A stretch of DNA of 64,000 nucleotides from an uncultured Ruminococcus sp. (lineage in GTDB: Bacteria > Bacillota > Clostridia > Oscillospirales > Ruminococcaceae). Of the stretch, positions 51,522 to 60,810 are shown piece after piece. Below the pieces are notes generated by a model. That model saw only the letters and a program-made list of their open reading frames with translations. It did no database searches and was not told the origin of the DNA. The position numbers were made by a program, and so were the translations under genes. The DNA lies in NCBI GenBank assembly GCA_910579955.1, contig CAJTWE010000003.1:62001-126000 (forward strand), read 5' to 3'. The first letter of the stretch is position 1; every line of letters begins with the position of its first letter.

Positions 51522-52016
51522 TTACTTTACTGCACCCTTGCGTATAGATTCGATAAGACCGCCGTTTTCTATTATGGTCTGAATGAACTGTGGGAATGGA
51601 GCAGTTTTGAAAGATTTGCCGGTTGTCTTATCAAGAAGAATACCGTTGTCAAGGTCAGCTTCTACAATATGACCTTCTTCAATAGCCTCAGCAGCTTCGG
51701 GGCATTCAACAATAGCAAGACCGATATTTATGGAGTTACGGTAAAATATACGTGCAAAGCTTTTAGCGATAACAACAGAGATACCGCTTTCCTTGATTGC
51801 AATTGGTGCGTGTTCACGAGAAGAACCACAGCCAAAGTTTTCACCTGCAACCATGATGTCGCCTTCTTTTACTCTGGATGTGAATGTAGTATCCAGATCT
51901 TCCATACAGTGAGACGCAAGTTCTTTCTTATCAATAGTATTCAAATATCTTGCAGGGATGATAACGTCAGTGTCAACATTATCTCCATACTTAATGACAG
52001 TACCTTCAAATTTCAT
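51522..52016 (-). CDS. leuD: 3-isopropylmalate dehydratase small subunit
   Basis: Small subunit of isopropylmalate isomerase. 164 residues, with the swivelling-domain motifs VDTDVIIPARYL, GCGSSREHAPIA and SFARIFYRNSINIGL. Start ATG 52016, 1 nt after the leuC stop. Works with leuC upstream. Confidence 0.97.
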   Translation of the reverse strand: MKFEGTVIKYGDNVDTDVIIPARYLNTIDKKELASHCMEDLDTTFTSRVKEGDIMVAGENFGCGSSREHAPIAIKESGISVVIAKSFARIFYRNSINIGLAIVECPEAAEAIEEGHIVEADLDNGILLDKTTGKSFKTAPFPQFIQTIIENGGLIESIRKGAVK

Positions 52017-52017
52017 A

Positions 52018-53280
52018 TTACATTACCTCCTTTGGATCAGTTATCCTACCTGTAATAGCACTTGCAGCAGCTACAGCCGGACTTGCAAGATAAACCTCAG
52101 ATGTAGGATGACCCATTCTTCCAACAAAGTTGCGGTTTGTTGTGGAAACAGCACGTTCTCCTGCTGCCAGAATGCCCATATGACCGCCAAGGCATGGACC
52201 GCAAGTAGGTGTTGAAACTATGCAGCCTGCTTCAATAAATATACGCAGCAGACCATTTTCCATAGCTTTAAGATAGATATCCTGTGTTGCAGGAATTATG
52301 ATAGCACGTACATTTTTAGCAACCTTTTTGCCTTTAAGAATAGATGCAGCTTCTTCAATATCACGATAGAAACCGTTTGTACATGAGCCGATAACTACCT
52401 GATCAATCTTAATATCGCCAACATTGTCGATAGTACGTGTATTGCCCGGCAGGTGAGGGAATGCAACAGTAGACTTGATATTAGACAGATCAATAACATA
52501 TGTTTCATCGTAAACAGCGTCCTCGTCAGCCTTGTATACTACAGGCTTTCTGTCGCTGTGCTGTGCAATATATTCAAGTGTCTGATCGTCTACTTCAAAG
52601 ATACCGTTTTTAGCGCCTGCTTCAATAGCCATATTAGTCATTGTAAGTCTATCACTGATTGAAAGACTTGCAACGCCTTCACCTGTGAATTCCATAGAAC
52701 GGTACAGTGCACCGTCAACGCCTATCATTCCGATAATGTGGAGAATAACATCCTTACCGGAAATATAGGGATTCAGCTTGCCTTTAAGTTCAAACTTGAT
52801 AGCAGATGGAACTTTAAACCAAGCCTTGCCAATAGCCATACCACAAGCCATATCAGTAGAACCTACACCTGTTGAAAATGCACCCAGTGCACCATATGTG
52901 CAGGTGTGAGAGTCAGCACCGATTACAACGTCTCCAGAAACTACCAGACCTTTTTCAGGGAGCAGAGCGTGTTCAATGCCCATCTGACCTACGTCATAGA
53001 AATGTGTGACTTCCTTTTCATTACAGAAATCACGGCACATTTTACACTGAGTAGCTGCCTTGATGTCTTTATTTGGAGCAAAGTGATCCATAACCATAGT
53101 CACCTTGTCCTTGTCATATACATTATCAAGACCCAGCTTTTCAAATTCACGGATGGCTACAGGTGAAGTTATATCGTTACCCAGAACTCTGTCCAGATTT
53201 ACGAGGATCAGCTGACCAGCTTCAACCTTGTCAAGCCCTGCATGAGCTGCCAGGATCTTTTGTGTCATTGTCATACCCAT
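52018..53280 (-). CDS. leuC: 3-isopropylmalate dehydratase large subunit
   Basis: Fe-S large subunit that isomerises 2- to 3-isopropylmalate. 420 residues of the archaeal/clostridial HacA-like type. [4Fe-4S] ligands: IGSCTNG (Cys) and the CGPCLGG (Cys-x2-Cys); GADSHTCTYGALGAFSTGVGSTD is the substrate segment. Start ATG 53280 follows AAAGGA. The gap to ilvD is 22 nt. The 1-nt gap to leuD means coupled translation. Confidence 0.96.
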   Translation of the reverse strand: MGMTMTQKILAAHAGLDKVEAGQLILVNLDRVLGNDITSPVAIREFEKLGLDNVYDKDKVTMVMDHFAPNKDIKAATQCKMCRDFCNEKEVTHFYDVGQMGIEHALLPEKGLVVSGDVVIGADSHTCTYGALGAFSTGVGSTDMACGMAIGKAWFKVPSAIKFELKGKLNPYISGKDVILHIIGMIGVDGALYRSMEFTGEGVASLSISDRLTMTNMAIEAGAKNGIFEVDDQTLEYIAQHSDRKPVVYKADEDAVYDETYVIDLSNIKSTVAFPHLPGNTRTIDNVGDIKIDQVVIGSCTNGFYRDIEEAASILKGKKVAKNVRAIIIPATQDIYLKAMENGLLRIFIEAGCIVSTPTCGPCLGGHMGILAAGERAVSTTNRNFVGRMGHPTSEVYLASPAVAAASAITGRITDPKEVM

Positions 53281-53302
53281 TTATATATCATTCCTTTCAG
53301 AT

Positions 53303-54964
53303 TTAATAATTTATAATAGCGCCTTTATCAGCAGAGGAAACCATCTTGGAATAGCGCTTAAGATAACCGGTAAGGTCTGTCTTTACCTTGATATCCATTG
53401 TATTTTTACGTTTCTCCAGTTCCTCGTCAGAAACTTCAAGGTTAATAGAGTGGTTCGGAATATCAATAGAAATAATATCTCCGTCCTTAACATATGCGAT
53501 AGTACCGCCGTTTGCAGCTTCTGGAGAAATGTGACCGATAGCAGCTCCTCTTGTAGCACCTGAGAATCTGCCGTCAGTGATAAGAGCAACTTCTTTATCC
53601 AGTCCCATGCCTGCAATAGCAGAGGTAGGGGAGAGCATTTCTCTCATACCCGGGCCGCCGGCAGGTCCTTCATAGCGAATAACAACAATGTCGCCAGCCT
53701 TGATTCCGCCGCTTTTAATAACGTCAATAGCCTCTTCTTCGCTGTCAAACACCTTTGCAGGGCCTTTATGCTGCATCATTTCCGCAGCAACAGCGCTTCT
53801 CTTTACAACGCAGCCGTCCTTTGCGAGGTTACCACGTAGAACAGCAATACCGCCGGTTTCACTATATGGATTTTCGATAGGGCGAATTATATCTGTATTT
53901 TTATTTATAGCTCCACTGATATTTTCACCAAGTGTTTTTCCTGTGCAGGTCATAACATCAGTATTTATAAGATTTTTCTTTGCAAGTTCATTTAGAACCG
54001 CATAAACGCCGCCGGCTTCATTGAGATCTTCCATATAAGCATGACCAGCAGGAGCAAGGTGACAGAGGTTAGGAGTTCTTGCACTTATTTCATTTGCCAT
54101 GTCAAGATTTATTTTTATACCGCATTCATTTGCAATAGCAGGTATATGCAGCATACTATTTGTTGAACAGCCAAGAGCCATATCAGCAGTAAGAGCGTTC
54201 TGGAATGCCTTTTCTGTCATGATATCACGAGGACGGATATTTTTTCTATAAAGCTCCATAACAGCCATACCTGCATGCTTTGCAAGCTTTATTCTCTCAG
54301 AATATACAGCCGGGATAGTACCATTGCCTTTAAGACCCATACCCAGAACTTCTGTCAGACAGTTCATTGAGTTTGCAGTATACATACCTGAGCATGAACC
54401 GCATGTAGGACAAGCCTTGTTTTCAAACTCTTCAACATCTTCCAGAGAAAATTTACCAGCTGAATAAGAGCCAACCGCTTCAAACATACTTGAAAGACTT
54501 GTTTTGCTGCCCTTTACATGGCCGGCAAGCATAGGGCCGCCGCTTACAAAAATTGTTGGAACATTAACTCTTGCAGCAGCCATGAGAAGTCCCGGAACGT
54601 TTTTATCGCAATTTGGGATCATAACAAGAGCATCAAAATGATGTGCCATTGCCATACATTCTGTAGAATCTGCAATAAGGTCACGTGTTACAAGAGAATA
54701 CTTCATGCCAACATGACCCATGGCAATACCGTCACATACAGCAATTGCAGGGAATACAACAGGAGTGCCTCCAGCCATTGCAACGCCCATTTTTACAGCA
54801 TCAACAATTTTGTCAATATTCATATGACCCGGAACGATTTCATTGTATGAAGAAACTATTCCTACCAGAGGTCTTTCCATTTCCTCTTTAGTGAGACCCA
54901 GTGCATTAAATAGTGAACGCTGAGGCGCTTTGTCTACGCCATCACAATAAAAATTGCAGCCCAT
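53303..54964 (-). CDS. ilvD: Dihydroxy-acid dehydratase
   Basis: Fe-S dehydratase of valine and isoleucine synthesis. 553 residues, normal length. Cluster Cys in PNCDKNVPG and CPTCGSCSGMYTANSMNC; GRFSGATRG and HISPEAANGG near the C-terminus. It starts 99 nt beyond the ilvC stop, after a terminator-like hairpin, so its expression may be partly separate from ilvBNC. Start ATG 54964 has GAGGTGA upstream. Confidence 0.97.
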   Translation of the reverse strand: MGCNFYCDGVDKAPQRSLFNALGLTKEEMERPLVGIVSSYNEIVPGHMNIDKIVDAVKMGVAMAGGTPVVFPAIAVCDGIAMGHVGMKYSLVTRDLIADSTECMAMAHHFDALVMIPNCDKNVPGLLMAAARVNVPTIFVSGGPMLAGHVKGSKTSLSSMFEAVGSYSAGKFSLEDVEEFENKACPTCGSCSGMYTANSMNCLTEVLGMGLKGNGTIPAVYSERIKLAKHAGMAVMELYRKNIRPRDIMTEKAFQNALTADMALGCSTNSMLHIPAIANECGIKINLDMANEISARTPNLCHLAPAGHAYMEDLNEAGGVYAVLNELAKKNLINTDVMTCTGKTLGENISGAINKNTDIIRPIENPYSETGGIAVLRGNLAKDGCVVKRSAVAAEMMQHKGPAKVFDSEEEAIDVIKSGGIKAGDIVVIRYEGPAGGPGMREMLSPTSAIAGMGLDKEVALITDGRFSGATRGAAIGHISPEAANGGTIAYVKDGDIISIDIPNHSINLEVSDEELEKRKNTMDIKVKTDLTGYLKRYSKMVSSADKGAIINY

Positions 54965-54989
54965 AATATTTCACCTCATATTATATGAT

Positions 54990-55043
54990 TATTAAAAATA
55001 AAGCTGCTTTCCAAAACGGAAGCACCCGAATCAGGAAAGCAGC
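54990..55043 (-). terminator. Terminator-like hairpin between ilvC and ilvD
   Basis: Arms GCTGCTTTCC and GGAAAGCAGC (plus 55003-55012 and 55034-55043). On the minus strand the stem is followed by TTTATTTTTAAT. It could cut part of the ilvBNC transcript before ilvD-leuCDB; a second small hairpin CCGGA/TCCGG lies at 55051-55062. A -10-like TATAAT lies near 54980 without a clear -35. Confidence 0.72.
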
Positions 55044-55063
55044 AATCTTACCGGAAATCCGGA

Positions 55064-56101
55064 TTAGTTGTTAATGAACTTGTCTTCTTCGTTATTCCAG
55101 CTGTAGAGCTTACGGATCTCTTCGCCAACCTTTTCGGAAGGATGCTCAGAAGCGAGCTTTCTCATAGCACGGAAATGTGCCTGACCGCCTGCTTCAGACA
55201 TATCCAGCAGGAATTCCTTAGCAAATGAACCATCCTGAATGTTCTTGAGGATCTGCTTCATTGCCTTCTTTGTATCTTCTGTGATGATCTTAGGACCTGT
55301 GATATAGTCACCGTATTCAGCAGTGTTGGAGATAGAATATCTCATACCAGCAAAACCGCTCTGATAGATAAGATCAACGATCAGTTTCATTTCATGGATA
55401 CATTCAAAGTAAGCGTTTCTTGGATCATAACCAGCTTCAACCAGAGTTTCAAAACCAGCCTGCATCAGTGCACATACACCGCCGCAGAGAACAGCTTGTT
55501 CACCAAAGAGGTCAGTTTCAGTTTCAGTTCTGAATGTTGTTTCCAGAACACCAGCTCTTGCACCGCCGATAGCAAGACCATAAGCCAGAGCCATATCCTT
55601 AGCTTTACCTGTAGCGTCCTGAGCAACAGCAACCAGACAAGGAACACCCTTGCCAGCCTGATATTCACTTCTTACAGTGTGACCAGGGCCCTTAGGAGCG
55701 ATCATTGTAACGTCAACATCAGCCGGAGGAACAATCTGACCGAAGTGGATAGCAAAACCGTGAGCGAACATCAGCATGTTTCCAGCTTCAAGGTTAGGAG
55801 CTATATCCTTCTTGTACATAGCAGCCTGCTTTTCATCATTGATAAGGATCATAATGATGTCAGCCTGCTTAGCAGCTTCAGCAGCAGTATAAACTTCAAA
55901 TCCCTGCTTAACAGCCTTGTCCCATGACTTGCTGCCTTCGTAAAGACCAATTATAACACGACCCTTGTCACCCAGAGATTCCTTAGCATTGAGTGCGTGA
56001 GCATGACCCTGGCTGCCGTAGCCAATTACAGCGATGGTTTTGCCATAAAGCAAAGAAAGATCGCAATCTTCCTGATAAAAAACTTTAGCCATATTTTCCA
56101 T
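55064..56101 (-). CDS. ilvC: Ketol-acid reductoisomerase (NADP or NAD)
   Basis: Class I ketol-acid reductoisomerase of branched-chain synthesis. 345 residues. The Rossmann fold is AVIGYGSQGHAHALN, cofactor loop begins GLYEGSKSWDK, and the metal/substrate domain has DLFGEQAVLCGG and FECIHEMKLIVDL. Start ATG 56101 follows AAGGAG at 9 nt. The gap to ilvN is 52 nt. NADP versus NAD preference cannot be fixed by eye. Confidence 0.97.
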   Translation of the reverse strand: MENMAKVFYQEDCDLSLLYGKTIAVIGYGSQGHAHALNAKESLGDKGRVIIGLYEGSKSWDKAVKQGFEVYTAAEAAKQADIIMILINDEKQAAMYKKDIAPNLEAGNMLMFAHGFAIHFGQIVPPADVDVTMIAPKGPGHTVRSEYQAGKGVPCLVAVAQDATGKAKDMALAYGLAIGGARAGVLETTFRTETETDLFGEQAVLCGGVCALMQAGFETLVEAGYDPRNAYFECIHEMKLIVDLIYQSGFAGMRYSISNTAEYGDYITGPKIITEDTKKAMKQILKNIQDGSFAKEFLLDMSEAGGQAHFRAMRKLASEHPSEKVGEEIRKLYSWNNEEDKFINN

Positions 56102-56153
56102 AGTGAAAGACTCCTTTGATATGAATTAAATATATTTTATTATGGACGAAATA

Positions 56154-56657
56154 TTAGTCTTTAAGACAATTTCCGCCTCTTTCAAGAGCAACCAGACCTG
56201 TGCGGCACATTTCGAGAATGCCATAGGGAGCCAGAAGCTCAATAAAAGCGTTGATTTTAGATGAAGCGCCTTGAATTTCAATAACAAGTGCTTCCGGTGA
56301 AAAGTCGATTATCTTAGCACGGAAAACATCTGTTACAGACAAAATATCCTGACGCTGCTCTGGAGTATGCTTGATTTTGATAAGTAAAAGCTCACGTGCA
56401 ACAGTACTGTCACGCTTCATTACCTGTACCTTTGAAACATCGTACATCTTTTCCAGCTGCTTTACTATCTGATCACATATAGCTTTATTGCCGCTGAGAG
56501 TTATAGTGATTCTTGAAAACTCAGGTGATTCAGTTGCACCTACTGTGAGAGTGTCGATGTTAAAACCACGGCGTGTGAACATACTGGAAACACGTGTCAG
56601 CACACCAGAACGGTTTGCAACGAGAATAGAAATAATAAATTGTTCCATATAGTTCAC
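56154..56657 (-). CDS. ilvN: Acetolactate synthase small (regulatory) subunit
   Basis: A 167-residue ACT-domain regulator of acetolactate synthase, giving valine feedback. N-terminus ISILVANRSGVLTRVSSMFTRRGFNI, the ACT core, then LLIKIKHTPEQRQDIL and GILEMCRTGLVALERG. It starts 4 nt after ilvB and has about the typical length. Confidence 0.95.
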   Translation of the reverse strand: MNYMEQFIISILVANRSGVLTRVSSMFTRRGFNIDTLTVGATESPEFSRITITLSGNKAICDQIVKQLEKMYDVSKVQVMKRDSTVARELLLIKIKHTPEQRQDILSVTDVFRAKIIDFSPEALVIEIQGASSKINAFIELLAPYGILEMCRTGLVALERGGNCLKD

Positions 56658-56661
56658 CTCT

Positions 56662-58410
56662 TTAGTTATTTGCAGTAGGGTCTACGATGATGTCATCAAT
56701 AGAACCGCCGGGCGGCAGCATAGGCAGTACGAATGCATCGCAGTCAATAGTACAATCAACGAGTACCGGGCCCTCTGCTTCAAATGCTTTTTTTAGAACT
56801 GCCTTCAGTTCATCAAGAGTACCGATGCAGTTATCCATATTTGAACAGTTTTCGCAATCCTTAGGGCAGGTAATACCAGGCATATTGCCAACACGATAAG
56901 CCGGCATACCGAAAGCTTCTGCAAGCTTTACGAAATCTGTTTTTCTTTGCAGTGTGGTATTTGAATAGTGCTTATCAAAGAAAAGCGTTTGCCACTGACG
57001 AACCATGCCCAGTACGCCATTATTCATTACGAATACAACAACCGGAACATTGTTTGTAACAGCAGTAGCGAGTTCGTTGAGATTCATTCCGAAGCTGCCG
57101 TCGCCTGTGATAAGAACAGTTTTCTTACCTGTAGCAGTAGCAGCGCCAATAGCAGCACCAAGACCAAAGCCCATTGTACCAAGACCGCCGCTTGAAATGA
57201 ATGTACGTGGTGATTTAAAGCCAAAACGCTGTGCAGCCCACATTTGGTGCTGACCTACATCAGTAGCTACGATTATATCTTCGCCTGCATTTTTAGCAGC
57301 TTCTTCAATAGCGTCGATAGCTGTGAACGGTGTAATATCATTGCCCTGACGTTCAAGCTCTTCTGTGTAAGCTTTAAGCTCTGCAATGCGTGCCATCCAT
57401 TCAGGATGCTCCTGCTTTTCACAATTTTCGCAAAGAGCAGCGATTATCTTCTTCATAGAACCAGTAAGTCCCAGATGAGCTTTTACGTTCTTGTTAAGCT
57501 CAGATGCATCGATATCAATGTGGATTATCTTTGCATTTCTTGCATACTTTGAAACATTACCTGTACCTCTGTCGCTGAAACGGCAGCCGGCTGTGATGAT
57601 AAGGTCAGCTTCGTTCTGTGCAATAGATGAAGCATAATGACCGTGCATGCCTTCCATGCCAAGCCATTTTGGATTATCTGTGGGAACAGCAGAAAGACCC
57701 ATCATGGTGCAGCCTATAGGTGCATCAATTTTGTCAGCTAGTGCAGCGATTTCTTCACCTGCATTATCTGTAATTGCACCGCCGCCGATATATATGTAAG
57801 GCTTTTTGGATTCTTTAATAAGCTTTATAGCTTCTGCAATGGAATCCATACAAATTTCAGGTACAGCATCCTTTTCAACTACAGGAGCTGCTTCGTATTC
57901 ATAAACAGCCTGCTGTACATCCTTTGGAATATCAACGAGAACAGGTCCCGGTCTGCCGGACTTTGCAATGCGGAACGCCTCACGAATAGTAGGGGCGAGA
58001 TCTTCAATAGACTTTACAAAGAAATTATGCTTTGTAATAGGCATTGTAACACCGGTGATGTCGACTTCCTGGAAGCTGTCTCTGCCAATGAGAGAATTTG
58101 GAACATTGCCTGTAATAGCTACAAGCGGAACTGAGTCGAGGTAAGCTGTGGCAATACCTGTTACGAGGTTTGTAGCGCCAGGACCGGAAGTTGCTATAAC
58201 AACACCGACTTCACCAGTTGCACGTGCAAAACCATCAGCAGCGTGTGATGCACCTTGCTCATGAGCTGTAATAATATGATGAATACGATCCTGTGCCATA
58301 TAAAGTGCATCATAAATATCAATAACTTGACCGCCCGGATACCCAAATACAGTTTTAGCACCTTGTTCGATCAGAGTTTCGATAATGATTTGTGCTCCTT
58401 TTAATTTCAT
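56662..58410 (-). CDS. ilvB: Acetolactate synthase large subunit, with a Cys-rich insertion
   Basis: Thiamine diphosphate enzyme making acetolactate from pyruvate. 582 residues. GYPGGQVIDIYDAL, catalytic Glu in AHEQGASHAADG, the FAD region and ThDP motif GDGSFGMNLNELATAV are present. Near the C-terminus an extra segment with four cysteines, TCPKDCENCSNMDNCIG (C-x3-C-x2-C-x5-C), lies between MPAYRV and TLDELKAVLKKA, where most IlvB sequences run straight on. It could bind metal or an Fe-S cluster. Start ATG 58410; the upstream site AAGGGTG is weak. First gene of the ilv-leu operon. Confidence 0.95.
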   Translation of the reverse strand: MKLKGAQIIIETLIEQGAKTVFGYPGGQVIDIYDALYMAQDRIHHIITAHEQGASHAADGFARATGEVGVVIATSGPGATNLVTGIATAYLDSVPLVAITGNVPNSLIGRDSFQEVDITGVTMPITKHNFFVKSIEDLAPTIREAFRIAKSGRPGPVLVDIPKDVQQAVYEYEAAPVVEKDAVPEICMDSIAEAIKLIKESKKPYIYIGGGAITDNAGEEIAALADKIDAPIGCTMMGLSAVPTDNPKWLGMEGMHGHYASSIAQNEADLIITAGCRFSDRGTGNVSKYARNAKIIHIDIDASELNKNVKAHLGLTGSMKKIIAALCENCEKQEHPEWMARIAELKAYTEELERQGNDITPFTAIDAIEEAAKNAGEDIIVATDVGQHQMWAAQRFGFKSPRTFISSGGLGTMGFGLGAAIGAATATGKKTVLITGDGSFGMNLNELATAVTNNVPVVVFVMNNGVLGMVRQWQTLFFDKHYSNTTLQRKTDFVKLAEAFGMPAYRVGNMPGITCPKDCENCSNMDNCIGTLDELKAVLKKAFEAEGPVLVDCTIDCDAFVLPMLPPGGSIDDIIVDPTANN

Positions 58411-58498
58411 TATGTTTCACCCTTGCATATAAAAATTATGAATATACAGGCGCACTGAACTTAATATATCAGCTTGTCTGTAAAAATATCTAATTATT

Positions 58499-58527
58499 AG
58501 TATAACACTTTACAGCGCTAATTGCAA
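58499..58527 (-). promoter_or_regulatory. Promoter of the ilv-leu operon
   Basis: On the minus strand TTGCAA (plus 58522-58527), 17-bp spacer, TATACT (plus 58499-58504) with TGT. The leader to ilvB is about 85 nt and shows no T-box. Confidence 0.72.
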
Positions 58528-58637
58528 GGCACATCACTTTGTTTTTACGTTTTCATAATTTGATAAGCATATAAAATTCACATTTCTGGTTAACATATCT
58601 TACAAATGAAAAAAGTGAAAAAAAGAGTGGAAAGGGC

Positions 58638-58666
58638 TTGACAAAAATGAAAAAATAATATAAAAT
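58638..58666 (+). promoter_or_regulatory. Promoter of the T-box/leuA transcript
   Basis: TTGACA (58638-58643), 17-bp spacer, TAAAAT (58661-58666). Confidence 0.78.
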
Positions 58667-58679
58667 AATAAAAAGAACC

Positions 58680-59003
58680 AAATGCAAAATATTTAAACTA
58701 TGGCGATGAAGGGAAAAAAGATACTTCTGATCGGTTCAGAGAATTGTCGGCGGGTGAGAGACAATGCGGAAGAAGTAGGATAACTCGTCCCTGAGCTTCA
58801 AGGCTGAATTATTTTAATATAATTTTATATGATAAATTTTATATAGTAAGCTTTGACGGGTTTCTCCCGTTACAGAGAAACACATTGTAAGATGTGATAG
58901 AGTGGATGAATTTTCGTCAAGAAGAGTGGTACCACGGAGAATAAAAATCTTCGTCTCTTTTATGCTAATGCTATAAGTGCAGCATAGAAGAGGCTTTTTT
59001 TAT
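58680..59003 (+). promoter_or_regulatory. T-box riboswitch leader of leuA, probable Leu (CUC) specifier
   Basis: The leader carries the T-box sequence AGAGTGGTACCACGG (58923-58937). Stem I begins with GGGA/TCCC pairing and ACTTCT/AGAAGT (about 58723-58728 with 58771-58776) above an internal loop that contains AACTCGT. The specifier codon is read as CTC (58784-58786), leucine, matching leuA. Uncharged tRNA-Leu should favour the antiterminator; charged tRNA leads to termination at 58953-59001. Fine secondary structure was judged by eye. Confidence 0.88.
58953..59001 (+). terminator. T-box-controlled terminator
   Basis: Arms GTCTCTTTTATGCT (58953-58966) and AGCATAGAAGAGGC (58981-58994) pair with two G-U pairs, followed by seven T. 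It is the off-state structure of the leuA leader. Confidence 0.88.
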
Positions 59004-59047
59004 CGCTAAATACAATGAATATAGTTTTAATGAAAGGAATGTTTGAT

Positions 59048-60718
59048 ATGAAAAATGTAAGTAAGTACACAAGACAATTTTTCCCTGTGGAAAATCCCCC
59101 GATGCGCTGGGCAAGCAAGAATTATGTTGAAAAAGCTCCTATATGGTGTAGTGTTGACCTGAGAGACGGTAATCAGGCACTTATAACACCTATGAGTTTG
59201 GAAGAAAAGCTGGAATTTTTTAAGGTTCTGGTAAAGATCGGCTTTAAGGAAATTGAAATAGGTTTTCCTGCTGCTTCCGATACAGAATATGATTTTTGCC
59301 GTGCTCTTATAGAACAGGATCTTATTCCAGATGATGTTACTATTCAGGTTTTGACTCAGGCAAGAGAGCACATCATTGCAAAGACATTTGAGGCGCTGAA
59401 GGGTGCTAAGCATGCTATTGTTCATCTTTACAACTCCACATCTCTGGCACAGAGAGAACAGGTTTTCAAGAAAAGCAAGGAAGAGATAATTGCTATTGCA
59501 GAATCAGGCGCTAAAATGTGCAAGGAATACCGTGAAAAGACAGAAGGTCACTTTACATTTGAATATTCCCCTGAAAGCTTTACAGGTACTGAGCCTGAAT
59601 TTGCTTTGGAGATCTGCAACCGTGTTATTGATATATGGGAGCCTACCGAGGATGATAAGGTTATTATAAATCTTCCTGTAACAGTTTCTCATTCAATGCC
59701 TCACGTTTATGCAAATCAGATCGAATATATGAATGATAACCTGAACAGAAGAGAAAATATCATCATTTCGCTTCATCCTCATAATGACAGAGGCTGTGCT
59801 GTTGCTGATAGTGAAATGGGTCTGCTGGCAGGCGGTGATAGAATCGAGGGTACACTCTTTGGAAATGGCGAACGTACAGGTAATGTTGATATTATTACGT
59901 TGGCGCTTAATATGTATTCACAGGGCGTAGATCCTGAGCTGGACTTTTCCAATCTGCCTGAGATCACAAAGGTTTATGAGCGTGTTACACGTATGCACGT
60001 TTATGAGCGTTCACCGTATAGCGGACAGCTTGTATTTGCAGCATTCAGCGGCTCGCATCAGGACGCTATTGCAAAGGGTATGAAGTGGCGTGAGACAGAA
60101 GAGAGAGATCACTGGACAGTTCCATATCTTCCTATTGATCCGACAGACTTAGGCAGGGAATACGAAGCTGATGTTATTCGTATCAATAGCCAGTCTGGTA
60201 AGGGCGGCATTGGATATCTTATGGAAACAAAGTATGGCTATAATATTCCGGCAAAGATGAGAGAATCATTTGGTTATTTGGTAAAGGGCGTTTCTGACAG
60301 AGCTCATAAGGAACTCCAGCCAGAAGAAGTACTGGATATCTTCAATAAGACTTATGTTAATATAGAATCTCCTATGACCGCTTCTGAAATACATTATGCG
60401 CAGAAAGATGGCGGCATAATAGAAGCATTTGTAACATTCTGCAATGGCGGTAAGACAGAAGTTATTACCGGTACAGGTAATGGCAGACTTAATGCTGTTC
60501 ACAATGCAATAAAGAACCATATGGGAATAGAGTTTGTTCTAACCACATATACAGAACATGCTTTGGAGATATGTTCTTCTGCAAGCGCTGTATCTTATGT
60601 AGGCATTGAGCGTGACGGCAAGACTTATTGGGGTGTAGGCATTCATTCTGATATTGCAACATCCTCCATCAAGGCGCTTATAGGTGCATTGAATCGTATG
60701 ATGAATGATATTGCATAA
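59048..60718 (+). CDS. leuA: 2-isopropylmalate synthase (type 2)
   Basis: First enzyme of leucine synthesis, joining acetyl-CoA and 3-methyl-2-oxobutanoate. 556 residues of the LeuA type 2 group (FFPVENPPMRWASKNYV). Catalytic parts are VDLRDGNQAL, SLHPHNDRGCAVADSEMGLLAGGDRIEGT and NGERTGN. A C-terminal LeuA dimer domain provides leucine feedback. ATG 59048 follows AAAGGA at 9 nt; the frame begins 11 codons earlier. Expression is under the T-box leader and diverges from the ilv-leu operon. Confidence 0.96.
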   Translation: MKNVSKYTRQFFPVENPPMRWASKNYVEKAPIWCSVDLRDGNQALITPMSLEEKLEFFKVLVKIGFKEIEIGFPAASDTEYDFCRALIEQDLIPDDVTIQVLTQAREHIIAKTFEALKGAKHAIVHLYNSTSLAQREQVFKKSKEEIIAIAESGAKMCKEYREKTEGHFTFEYSPESFTGTEPEFALEICNRVIDIWEPTEDDKVIINLPVTVSHSMPHVYANQIEYMNDNLNRRENIIISLHPHNDRGCAVADSEMGLLAGGDRIEGTLFGNGERTGNVDIITLALNMYSQGVDPELDFSNLPEITKVYERVTRMHVYERSPYSGQLVFAAFSGSHQDAIAKGMKWRETEERDHWTVPYLPIDPTDLGREYEADVIRINSQSGKGGIGYLMETKYGYNIPAKMRESFGYLVKGVSDRAHKELQPEEVLDIFNKTYVNIESPMTASEIHYAQKDGGIIEAFVTFCNGGKTEVITGTGNGRLNAVHNAIKNHMGIEFVLTTYTEHALEICSSASAVSYVGIERDGKTYWGVGIHSDIATSSIKALIGALNRMMNDIA

Positions 60719-60750
60719 AGAAGCGTTATAAAATTATATAATCATAAAGA

Positions 60751-60787
60751 GACTGTAGTTATTTCGATTTGGCTACAGTCTTTTTTT
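60751..60787 (+). terminator. Terminator of leuA
   Basis: Arms GACTGTAG (60751-60758) and CTACAGTC (60773-60780) followed by seven T. Confidence 0.85.
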
Positions 60788-60810
60788 ATAATCTTTTTTA
60801 TAAAAAAGTA

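Noticed and set aside
51240..52055. 271-residue ORF on the plus strand
   Set aside because: Opposite leuB and leuD; no family pattern, no ribosome site.
58411..58498. T-box or attenuator in the ilvB leader
   Set aside because: Only about 85 nt, no T-box core sequence, no terminator and no leader peptide with Leu/Val/Ile codons.
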